Source of the DNA: Natroniella acetigena
GTDB taxonomy: Bacteria > Bacillota > Halanaerobiia > Halobacteroidales > Halobacteroidaceae
Direction of reading: 5' to 3'
Assembly (NCBI RefSeq): GCF_023227745.1
Contig: NZ_JALKBX010000015.1
Coordinates: 1 to 49,593 of the forward strand
Length of the DNA: 49,593 bases
Below are positions 27,482 to 34,164 of this stretch, piece by piece (position 1 is the stretch's first letter; each line of letters begins with the position of its first letter). The notes under the pieces are model-generated. The model was not told the DNA's origin. It ran no database searches and saw nothing but the letters and a program-made list of their open reading frames with translations. The translations under genes were made by a program, and so were the position numbers.

Positions 27482-27635
27482 CAATTATGTGTCACTTTGT
27501 GACACATAATTGGGTTGACAGTGTACAGTGAACAGTTTACAGTTAAGATCAAAATCTTAAAAGCTTAAAACCTTAGAAACTATATCAACTGTAAACTGTA
27601 CACTGATATAAAGTGGCAAAGTGCCACTTTATATC
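27482..27635. repeat. Nested inverted-repeat element between bzaB and cobT
   Basis: Three self-complementary units: a perfect 14-bp hairpin with 3-nt loop at 27482-27512 (CAATTATGTGTCAC arms), a longer inverted repeat with arms at 27518-27544 and 27587-27605 (ACTGTAAACTGTACACTG), and a perfect 14-bp hairpin with 3-nt loop at 27605-27635 (GATATAAAGTGGCA arms). There is no T-run, so it is not a simple terminator. It looks like a small non-coding mobile element or mRNA processing unit. Confidence 0.75.
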
Positions 27636-27674
27636 AATATTGTTTAAAAAAACATAGAAAAAGGAGAGATAATA

Positions 27675-28727
27675 ATGGAATTACTAGAACAAACAATAGC
27701 TAAGATTGAAAGGTTAAATAAAGAGAAGATGGCGGAAGCACAAGATAGATTAGATAGCTTAACCAAGCCACCAGGAAGCTTAGGCAAGTTAGAGGAGATT
27801 GCAATTAAGCTAGCAGGAATGAAAGGAGAGGTATTTACAAAGGTTGATCAGAAGGTACATATTGTCATGGCTGGTGATCATGGAGTAGTAGAGGAAGGAG
27901 TCAGTACTTGTCCGTCAGATGTAACTACTCAGATGGTTTATAATTTTTTAAATGGTGGAGCAGCTATTAATGTTTTGGCTAGACAGGTTGGGGCCAAGGT
28001 CAAAGTCGTTGATATTGGTGTAGCTAATGAAATAGAAGCTGATAAAATAATTAGTAGAAAGGTTAAAGCAGGAACTGATAATATGATTTATGGGCCAGCA
28101 ATGTCACAGGCAGAAGCTATTTCTAGTATAGAAGTAGGGATTGAAGTTGTACAAGATTTAATTGCCGATGGTGCGAACTTGATCGGAACTGGAGAGATGG
28201 GAATTGGCAATACAACACCTAGTAGTGCAATTATAGCTACAGTTACAGATTTATCATTAGAGCAGCTAGTTGGTCGAGGAACTGGGATTGATGATCAGAA
28301 ATTGGCTAAAAAGAAGGAAATTATTGCTCAAGCATTGGAATTAAATCAGCCTGATAGCGAGGATGGAATTGATATATTAGCTAAGGTTGGAGGTTTAGAA
28401 ATAGGTGGTTTGGCTGGAGTTATGCTGGGAGCTGCTGCTAATAAGACTCCTGTGATGGTAGATGGTTTGATTTCAGCAGCAGCGGCTGTGATTGCCTATA
28501 AACTGGAGCCTAAAGTAAGCAATTATTTAATTCCGTCCCATAGATCTGTGGAACCAGGGCATATCAGAATGCATGAGATATTAGGTTTAGAACCGATGTT
28601 GGAGATGGATATACGGTTAGGAGAAGGCACTGGAGCAGTATTGGGGATGGAGTTAGTGGAAGCAGCAACGAGAATTATCAGTCAGATGGCTACTCTTGAA
28701 GAGGCTGGAGTTGCTGCAAATAAATAA
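27675..28727 (+). CDS. cobT: Nicotinate mononucleotide:benzimidazole phosphoribosyltransferase CobT
   Basis: 350 residues, normal length. Makes alpha-ribazole phosphate from a benzimidazole and nicotinate mononucleotide. Motifs are SLTKPPGSLGKLE at the N-terminus, GDHGV, GTGEMGIGNTTPSSA (about residue 171), SHRSVEPGH and the catalytic-Glu region LGEGTGAVLG (about 316). GGAGAG ribosome site. Directly uses the base made by the BzaA/BzaB pair. Confidence 0.96.
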   Translation: MELLEQTIAKIERLNKEKMAEAQDRLDSLTKPPGSLGKLEEIAIKLAGMKGEVFTKVDQKVHIVMAGDHGVVEEGVSTCPSDVTTQMVYNFLNGGAAINVLARQVGAKVKVVDIGVANEIEADKIISRKVKAGTDNMIYGPAMSQAEAISSIEVGIEVVQDLIADGANLIGTGEMGIGNTTPSSAIIATVTDLSLEQLVGRGTGIDDQKLAKKKEIIAQALELNQPDSEDGIDILAKVGGLEIGGLAGVMLGAAANKTPVMVDGLISAAAAVIAYKLEPKVSNYLIPSHRSVEPGHIRMHEILGLEPMLEMDIRLGEGTGAVLGMELVEAATRIISQMATLEEAGVAANK

Positions 28728-28747
28728 ATCAAAGGAGAAATTATATA

Positions 28748-29248
28748 ATGGGAACTAAAGTTAATATAGAAACAAGTACAAATGATTTTTGGAATACTAA
28801 GAGGTTAGTCAGGATGGCTTTATTTGTTGCATTAGGAACGGTAGGTGGTTTTATTCCACTACCTAGCCCAACTGGTACGGTAGGGCTAGATTCAGCTCCA
28901 GGCTACTTTTTGGCCCTTTTTGCTGGAGGATTTGAAGGAGGAATTGTGTTAGGGATCGGTCATCTAGTGTCAGGGATTAAAGCTGGTTTTTCACTCGGGC
29001 CAATCCATCTGCCGATTGCAATTGGGATGGCAGTCTGTGGTTGGTTACTCTGGTATGTTAATCAGAAATTTAATTTAATCGCAGCAGGGATAGTAGCCAC
29101 TTTGTTTAATGGAGTAATTTTAAATGCTTTATTGATTCCATTGTTGGGGGTAGGCTTCTTTATGGGGATGACGCCTGTATTATTAGTAGCTTCAGCAATT
29201 AATATTGTGATAGCGATCGTAGTTTATCGTTTTTTGGATAATAGATAA
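28748..29248 (+). CDS. cblT: ECF transporter substrate-binding protein, CblT-like
   Basis: 166 residues with about five membrane segments. S-component of an energy-coupling-factor transporter, with SPTGTVGLDSAPGYFLALFAGGFEG, an ABC-independent Gly-rich membrane pattern of that family. CblT of Firmicutes is thought to import alpha-ribazole. The place between cobT and a cblS-like kinase under a B12 riboswitch supports this. The shared EcfA/EcfT energising module is not in the window. AAAGGAG ribosome site. Confidence 0.75.
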   Translation: MGTKVNIETSTNDFWNTKRLVRMALFVALGTVGGFIPLPSPTGTVGLDSAPGYFLALFAGGFEGGIVLGIGHLVSGIKAGFSLGPIHLPIAIGMAVCGWLLWYVNQKFNLIAAGIVATLFNGVILNALLIPLLGVGFFMGMTPVLLVASAINIVIAIVVYRFLDNR

Positions 29249-29281
29249 TTAGTTTTTGATAATTTAATTGAGGTGATAGAT

Positions 29282-30022
29282 GTGCAAAGGGATATTTCAG
29301 TGATTGATTTAGATGATCAGCAACAGTTAGTAATAGCTTGTGACTCTATCGGGGGGATTGGCCCTAAGGAAGAAGATTCTTTACAGGTGCCTGGTGAGAT
29401 AGTTGGTAAACTTGGGGTTAGAGTAGCTTTACTGGAGGTATTGGCAGTTAGGGCTAAACCAGTGACAGTAATTAATACTTTAAGTGTTGAATATGAACCA
29501 ACAGGTAAGGAAATTATAAGAGGGATCAAAGAAGAAATAGCTGGTTTAAGTATTGGCCCAGATAAGATATTGAATGGAAGTACCGAGGAGAATGTAGCTA
29601 CCACCCAAACAGGAGTAGGAATTACAGTAATTGGAGTAGCTAATAAAGATAACTTGAAGTTAGCTAACTCTAAAGCAGGAGATATATTGGTAGCGATTGG
29701 TCTACCTAAAGTAGGTGGCGAGGTTTTAACTGCTGCTAATGAAATTGTTTCTTTAAAGGAGATGGAGCAGTTATTAGAGCTGAATTATATTTATGATATC
29801 TTACCTGTCGGCTCTAAGGGGATAAAATATGAGGCTGAATTATTAGCTGAAATGAATGGGTTAAATCTTAATTTAGTTAATCAAGCAGAGATCGATCTTA
29901 AAAAATCGGCTGGCCCTGCTACTGTCTTATTAGTTACTTTGCCTGAAAATAGATTAGATGATTTGCAGCAAGATATTTCTAAGTCGGTCAATTTATTAGG
30001 CAATTTTTATCAAATAAGGTGA
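29282..30022 (+). CDS. cblS: Alpha-ribazole kinase CblS-like (AIR-synthase/PurM fold)
   Basis: About 246 residues, PurM/AIR-synthase-like fold, with the nucleotide-site pattern CDSIGGIGPKEEDS near residue 20 and a C-terminal AIRS domain (SKAGDILVAIGLPKVGG). CblS in Geobacillus phosphorylates alpha-ribazole as a salvage route to alpha-ribazole phosphate. GTG 29282 is 5 nt after GAGGTGA; the in-frame GTG at 29273 lies inside that site. Together with cblT it gives salvage next to de novo synthesis. Confidence 0.75.
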   Translation: MQRDISVIDLDDQQQLVIACDSIGGIGPKEEDSLQVPGEIVGKLGVRVALLEVLAVRAKPVTVINTLSVEYEPTGKEIIRGIKEEIAGLSIGPDKILNGSTEENVATTQTGVGITVIGVANKDNLKLANSKAGDILVAIGLPKVGGEVLTAANEIVSLKEMEQLLELNYIYDILPVGSKGIKYEAELLAEMNGLNLNLVNQAEIDLKKSAGPATVLLVTLPENRLDDLQQDISKSVNLLGNFYQIR

Positions 30023-30030
30023 AGAAATTG

Positions 30031-30056
30031 TAGGGGCGTATTATAATACGCCCCTA
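30031..30056. repeat. Perfect 26-bp palindrome
   Basis: TAGGGGCGTATTA followed at once by its reverse complement. GC-rich arms stand out from the AT-rich surroundings. It lies between cblS and the TIM-barrel gene and may be a dispersed palindromic repeat; no T-run follows. Confidence 0.7.
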
Positions 30057-30086
30057 TTATAATTAGAGATGAGGAGATCTAAATCA

Positions 30087-31007
30087 ATGGATAAATTATT
30101 TAATTTTAGTATTTATGGATTATCTTGGTTTGATAATCAGTGGGAGCAAGTAGTTGAATTTTGTCAGCAAAATGGCTTTGCTGGAGTTGAATTATTAGCA
30201 ACTGGAGTAATAGATAGCCAATTTTTTGACACAATACCTGAGGAGTTAATTAAGGGGCTTCACCTTTCTTATCATTTAAATTGGTTAGGAGTTGGTGAAA
30301 CTAAAAATAGCTTAGATTTAAAAGAGTTAATTGAAAATTATCGTCAAGAGTTGAAGTTGGCTGCCCAATTAGAGGTCGATTATGTTGTCTTTCATGCAGC
30401 TAATGCTAGTTTTGAGGAAATATTAACTGCTGAATTTAAGTTTAGTAATGCTGAGATCTTAGCTAAAATAGCTAAGATTATCAATCAAATTATAGCTGGA
30501 TTGGAGTTTGATTTTAAATTATTATTTGAAAATCTATGGTGGGGAGGGCTTGATCTCTTAAGTCCTAGAGAAACAATTGATTTTTTGCAGAAGATAAATT
30601 ATGATCAAGTGGGTTTGATGTTGGACACAGGCCATTTGTTAAATACAAAGTTGGAAGTGAAGACTGAAGCAGAGGCGGTTAATTATATTATAGAGGTTTT
30701 ATTAGATTATCAGCAACCTGCTAAATTATTTGCTGGTATGCATTTGCATAAATCTTTATCTAGAGCTAAGCGAGTAGAAGAGCGTAAAGAATTATATCAA
30801 AAGTTTAGAGTTAGTAATAATCAGGAAGAGCAGGAGAGATTAGTAGGAGAGTTTATTTCTAAGATAGATCAACATTTGCCCTTTTCTGAGGTGTCTCCTA
30901 AGAGAGTCTTGGAAATAGTAGATCCAGATTACGTAATCTATGAATTTGTTTGTTCTGAAAAGGGGGGATTTGTTAATTATCTGCAGACTCAAGATCAATT
31001 ATTCTGA
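30087..31007 (+). CDS. Xylose-isomerase-like TIM-barrel protein in the cobamide operon
   Basis: About 306 residues, sugar-phosphate isomerase/AP-endonuclease-2 type TIM barrel. Candidate metal ligands are in order: LHLSYH (about 76), VVFHAAN (about 116), LLFENLWW (about 153), LMLDTGH (about 184) and GMHLH (about 226), so a metal enzyme is likely. Substrate unknown. As last gene of the B12-riboswitch operon it may act on a ribose-containing intermediate or breakdown product; that is inference. ATG 30087 follows AGGAG; ATG 30069 is an alternative. A terminator follows. Confidence 0.72.
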   Translation: MDKLFNFSIYGLSWFDNQWEQVVEFCQQNGFAGVELLATGVIDSQFFDTIPEELIKGLHLSYHLNWLGVGETKNSLDLKELIENYRQELKLAAQLEVDYVVFHAANASFEEILTAEFKFSNAEILAKIAKIINQIIAGLEFDFKLLFENLWWGGLDLLSPRETIDFLQKINYDQVGLMLDTGHLLNTKLEVKTEAEAVNYIIEVLLDYQQPAKLFAGMHLHKSLSRAKRVEERKELYQKFRVSNNQEEQERLVGEFISKIDQHLPFSEVSPKRVLEIVDPDYVIYEFVCSEKGGFVNYLQTQDQLF

Positions 31008-31059
31008 TATTTTTAAAAGGTTTAATTTTTTAAGTAAGAAAAATTAAAAAGCAACTTTG

Positions 31060-31096
31060 TTTCCAACTCTAAATTTAGGGTTGGAAATTTTTTCGT
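31060..31096 (+). terminator. Terminator of the lower-ligand operon
   Basis: TTTCCAACTCTAAA pairs with TTTAGGGTTGGAAA (one wobble), followed by TTTTTT. It closes the operon that starts at 22490. Confidence 0.88.
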
Positions 31097-31119
31097 GTAA
31101 GGTCTTTTGATAGTTGAGA

Positions 31120-31144
31120 AGGAGAATTTTTTATTACAAAGAAT
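31120..31144 (+). promoter_or_regulatory. Sigma-H-like promoter before mscS-nikR
   Basis: GAAGGAGAA, 14 nt, GAATAAT: full agreement with RnAGGAwWW and RnnGAATww except W/G at one -35 position. It lies 163 bp before mscS, just after the preceding terminator. The remaining 31145-31306 shows no gene. Confidence 0.6.
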
Positions 31145-31306
31145 AATAATTATTATAAGTAACAAATATAGAAATGGGAAAATTATACAAGGGGTTTTTA
31201 TTCCTTAAAGTAGCTCCAGTTGATTAAATATTTAATGCTATATATAATAATTAAGTAATCGACTTATAATATTAAATAGGAATTTAAAGGGGTGTAGTGA
31301 ACAAGG

Positions 31307-32173
31307 ATGGAGTCATTTGATTTTAGCGATCCTGTAGTTCAAAAGATATTATTTTCAGTTGGAGCTATAGTCTTTAATTACTTTATTACTTTCTGGGTGA
31401 TAAGATTCATTAATAACAAAGTAGATGATTTTAAAAGGCGTCACCGGAGTAGGCGTTACACCTATTATTTAGCTACCTTGATAAATTTTGTAATTTTAGT
31501 CTTGATTTGGGCAGATAGGACAGGTACAATTACTACTTATTTAGGTTTTTTATCAGCCGGATTAGCTTTGGCCTTACATGATGTGATCTTAAATTTAGCT
31601 GGTTGGGTCTTGATTATGTTACGTCGTCCCTTTGGGCTTGGTGATCGGATTGAATGGGATAGTGTTAAAGGGGATGTAATCGATATTCGGGTTTTTTATA
31701 CATCTTTATTGGAGATAGGAAATTGGGTTGACTCTGATCAGAGTACAGGTCGGATAGTACATATTCCAAACAGCAATATTTTTCGTGAAGCCTTATTTAA
31801 TTATACACGTGGTTTTGAATATTTGTGGAATGAACTTAAATTTTTGGTTACCTATGAAAGTGATTGGGAAAAGGCGAAGGAGATTATTCTGGAAACTGCT
31901 GAGCAAGAAGGAGAAGAGATTCAGGAGCTGGCAAAAAGAAAGATTAAATTGATGTCTAAGCGTTATATGATCAAATACAGTAAATTTTCTCCGATTGTCT
32001 ATCTGGATACTGCAGATAGTGGGGTAGAGATAACTTTGCGTTATCTAACGACAGCTAGAGGGAGAAGGTTAGTTGAGAGTCGAATCAGGGAGGTTATTTT
32101 GAAAAAGTTTGCACAGGAATCAGAGATTGATTTTGCTTATCCGACAACTCGTTTTTACACCACAGAAGAATAG
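31307..32173 (+). CDS. Small-conductance mechanosensitive channel (MscS family)
   Basis: 288 residues: membrane segments at about 12-32, 48-64 and 72-110, the pore helix with ALHDVILNLAGW (about 92) and the beta domain GDRIEW...VHIPNSNIF, followed by a C-terminal alpha/beta domain. Vents solutes upon osmotic downshift, relevant in a halophile. The ribosome site ACAAGG is weak. It is unexpectedly coupled to nikR, 11 nt downstream, so the two share a transcript. Confidence 0.88.
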   Translation: MESFDFSDPVVQKILFSVGAIVFNYFITFWVIRFINNKVDDFKRRHRSRRYTYYLATLINFVILVLIWADRTGTITTYLGFLSAGLALALHDVILNLAGWVLIMLRRPFGLGDRIEWDSVKGDVIDIRVFYTSLLEIGNWVDSDQSTGRIVHIPNSNIFREALFNYTRGFEYLWNELKFLVTYESDWEKAKEIILETAEQEGEEIQELAKRKIKLMSKRYMIKYSKFSPIVYLDTADSGVEITLRYLTTARGRRLVESRIREVILKKFAQESEIDFAYPTTRFYTTEE

Positions 32174-32184
32174 GAGAGATGAAA

Positions 32185-32598
32185 ATGTCTGAATTAATTA
32201 GATTTGGAGTTTCTATTGATGAAAAATTATTAAAGAAGTTTGATCAATTAATTGAAGATGGTTATACAAATCGTTCTGAAGCAATTCGTGATCTAATTCG
32301 AGATAAAATTGTAGAAGAGAAATGCCAAGATGAAGAGGAAGATGTTGTAGGAACCTTAACTTTATTTTATGATCATCATCAGCGAGGAACAACTGAGAAG
32401 ATGATGACAATTCAACATGATTATTATTCTTTATTTAAGTCTAATTTACATCTGCATTTATCTCATCATATCTGTTTAGAGGTGATTATAGTAGAAGGTA
32501 AGAGAAAGAAACTTAATGAGGTAACACAGAAGTTAATTGGACTACGTGGGGTTAAGCATGGTAAGTTGACAGTTTCTGCAGTCGATGAATCTTTGTAG
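32185..32598 (+). CDS. nikR: Nickel-responsive repressor NikR
   Basis: 137 residues. N-terminal ribbon-helix-helix (IRFGVSIDEKLLKKFD...YTNRSEAIRDLIR, 4-45) and C-terminal ACT-like nickel domain. Nickel ligands are recognisable: His in the LFYDHHQR segment and H-x-H with a Cys six residues on (HLHLSHHICLEV, about 86-97). With nickel it represses uptake genes. ATG 32185 follows AGGAGAG at a proper distance; ATG 32179 is too close. Candidate operators lie at 32777, 41771 and 47766. Confidence 0.94.
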   Translation: MSELIRFGVSIDEKLLKKFDQLIEDGYTNRSEAIRDLIRDKIVEEKCQDEEEDVVGTLTLFYDHHQRGTTEKMMTIQHDYYSLFKSNLHLHLSHHICLEVIIVEGKRKKLNEVTQKLIGLRGVKHGKLTVSAVDESL

Positions 32599-32648
32599 TT
32601 ATTAGTAACTGGTAATTAGTGACTGGAAAAATCAAAAGAAAAACGTTG

Positions 32649-32691
32649 AAAGCTCCGATCTTCTATTGGCAGAAGATTGGGGCTTTTTGTA
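32649..32691 (+). terminator. Terminator after nikR
   Basis: AAAGCTCCGATCTTCT pairs with AGAAGATTGGGGCTTT (two wobbles) around a 6-nt loop, followed by TTTTTGT. A relative of this terminator with its A-rich flank recurs at 47637. Confidence 0.88.
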
Positions 32692-32739
32692 TGAGATAGA
32701 TCAAATTAAGATAGAGTGTAAAAAAATTAAATTTTAAGA

Positions 32740-32764
32740 AGGACTTTTCTAAAAGAAGAAGAAT
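32740..32764 (+). promoter_or_regulatory. Sigma-H-like promoter of nikK
   Basis: GAAGGACTT, 14 nt, GAATTAC. The expected start of transcription falls in the NikR-like site at 32777-32803. Confidence 0.6.
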
Positions 32765-32776
32765 TACTATATTAGA

Positions 32777-32803
32777 GTAACACAAAAAATATTATAATAA
32801 CAC
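32777..32803 (+). promoter_or_regulatory. Candidate NikR operator, direct-repeat form
   Basis: GTAACAC, 13 nt, ATAACAC. Half-sites equal those of the sites at 41771 and 47766 and the spacing is the same, but here the second half is a direct repeat. It starts 16 nt after the start of GAAT, over the likely transcription start of the nikK-like gene. Confidence 0.5.
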
Positions 32804-32819
32804 AAAAGGAGAGGTTGAA

Positions 32820-33644
32820 ATGAAATTTTTAGGAACAGAACTTAGGAGATTTGCAGTGGTAGCTTTTGTAGCATTATTAGTCTTCAGCTTGACTGGAGGA
32901 GAGGCGTTGGCCCATGAAATGGTTTTGGATTTCCCACAACAAGTGGAGAGTGGAGAGGAAGTAGAGATAGAGTTTTTCTTTGGACATTATCCTAATGCCC
33001 CTGATGTTGAACATTCTTTCTTTACTGCTTTAGAAAATAATGCAGAGCTAATGGTACTCAATCAAGAAGGGGAATTAACAGAGTTAGATTTTAATTTGGA
33101 AGAGAATAGCTATGCAGCTAGCTTTATTCCAGATGAAGAAGGGTTTTACTGGGTGGTTGCTATTGGATCTAGAGGTGTAGTCGATAGAAGTGATCGAGAT
33201 CCATCTGGTGGAATGCAGTTGCGTTATTATGATGCTAAAGCTCCTTTATTAGTTGGTGATGTAGATCAAATTACAGCTTTTGAAACCCCATTAGGAGTAG
33301 AATTTATTGACCAAATTGATTCACTGACTGTTGGAGAGGAAATTAGCTTGGAGCTAGATTATGATGGCGAGTTAGTCAGTAATCAAGATGTAACTATTGT
33401 TGGCCCTAATGATAGAGTAGAGCAAGTGACAACTAATGAAGAAGGGATTTTAAATTTTGAATTTGATGAAGCAGGAAGATGGTTTATCCATGTTGGAAAT
33501 ATGACTGATTTGGAGCGACAGGGAGAAGATTATGCAGAGGATAGCACCGAAATGGTCCAATATGATCGTGTTAGGTATAATTCAGCTTTGTATTTGGAAG
33601 TAGAAGAAAAGCTAGGATTCTTCCAAAGATTATTTGGCTGGTAA
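32820..33644 (+). CDS. Secreted DUF4198 protein, NikK-like nickel/cobalt uptake factor
   Basis: 274 residues. A signal peptide (about 1-31, ending GEALAHE) leaves a mature protein with an N-terminal His close to the cut site, then beta-rich DUF4198 domains and a very acidic surface. NikK-type proteins help nickel or cobalt transporters outside the membrane; the exposed N-terminal His could bind the metal. Context agrees: nikR upstream, a NikR-like site in the promoter, nikABC downstream. The C-terminus (LGFFQRLFGW) is amphipathic and may touch the membrane. GGAGAGG ribosome site. Confidence 0.75.
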   Translation: MKFLGTELRRFAVVAFVALLVFSLTGGEALAHEMVLDFPQQVESGEEVEIEFFFGHYPNAPDVEHSFFTALENNAELMVLNQEGELTELDFNLEENSYAASFIPDEEGFYWVVAIGSRGVVDRSDRDPSGGMQLRYYDAKAPLLVGDVDQITAFETPLGVEFIDQIDSLTVGEEISLELDYDGELVSNQDVTIVGPNDRVEQVTTNEEGILNFEFDEAGRWFIHVGNMTDLERQGEDYAEDSTEMVQYDRVRYNSALYLEVEEKLGFFQRLFGW

Positions 33645-33659
33645 TTTAGATTTTTAAGC

Positions 33660-33684
33660 AGGAAAAAGTTGATTTATGGTGAAT
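33660..33684 (+). promoter_or_regulatory. Sigma-H-like promoter of the riboswitch-nikABC unit
   Basis: GCAGGAAAA, 14 nt, GAATAAT: an essentially perfect sigma-H consensus. It stands 30 nt before the riboswitch, the right place for its start of transcription. Confidence 0.68.
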
Positions 33685-33798
33685 AATTAAATTAATAACA
33701 ATAAAATACGTTGATGATTGGGTCCTTTAGTTTATTAAAGGAGAATAGGGAAGCAGGTGAAAATCCTGGACGGGCCCGCCACTGTAACTAGCTATAAA

Positions 33799-33880
33799 GC
33801 AGTGAATAATGAATAGTTAATAGTTGAAATTCAAAATCAAAATCAAAATCAAAAACAAAAACTATTAACTTATTGACTGC
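33799..33880. repeat. Palindromic insertion 1 in riboswitch side stem
   Basis: Left arm GCAGTGAATAATGAATAG at 33799 and right arm CTATTAACTTATTGACTGC at 33862 pair imperfectly; the centre is a run of AAAATC repeats. It extends one hairpin of the riboswitch without breaking the core. Confidence 0.65.
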
Positions 33881-33904
33881 TAAAAGGACTTAGTAAAACC
33901 ACTT

Positions 33905-33984
33905 GGAGCAACTGGTAACTAGTAGCTAGTGATTGGTAATTGGTAACTAATTACTAATCATAAATTACTAATTACTAACCTCCA
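33905..33984. repeat. Palindromic insertion 2 in riboswitch side stem
   Basis: From GGAG (33905) to CTCC (33981), a stretch of GGTAACTAGTAG and GGTAATTGGTAACTAATTA pairs with ATTACTAATTACTAACC. It forms a second enlarged side hairpin between the core elements. Confidence 0.65.
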
Positions 33985-34090
33985 GGGAAGGTGAAGTTCT
34001 TACAGCTGGAAGTCAGGAGACCTGCCTAATCATTGAGCCTACTGGATCTTCGATGGTAAGAAGGGTAGGTAATTAGTATAATGGCTAGTT

Positions 34091-34130
34091 ATCCTCGATC
34101 TTTGCTAAGAAGGTTGAGGATTTTATTTTT
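34091..34130 (+). terminator. Riboswitch-controlled terminator before nikA
   Basis: ATCCTCGATCTT and AAGGTTGAGGAT pair (two wobbles), followed by TTTATTTTT. Off-state platform of the riboswitch. The same terminator type recurs at 49356. Confidence 0.85.
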
Positions 34131-34164
34131 AATATTCTAAAAGATAAAAACTAGGAGGAGTAAA

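Larger units (their letters stand above)
33714..34060 (+). promoter_or_regulatory. Cobalamin riboswitch before nikABC, enlarged
   Basis: Core B12 elements are intact: AATAGGGAAGCAGGTG (33744), CGGGCCCGCCACTGTAA (33771), AGGGAAGGTGAAG (33984) and GGAAGTCAGGAGACCTGCC (about 34008). About 190 nt separate CACTGTAA from GGGAAGG, against about 60 in the riboswitch at 21970; the extra sequence is two inverted repeats. B12 control of a nik-type importer suggests cobalt import. Confidence 0.9.

Noticed and set aside
33799-33984. CRISPR array
   Set aside because: The repeats are inverted and degenerate, without regular spacers or cas genes.
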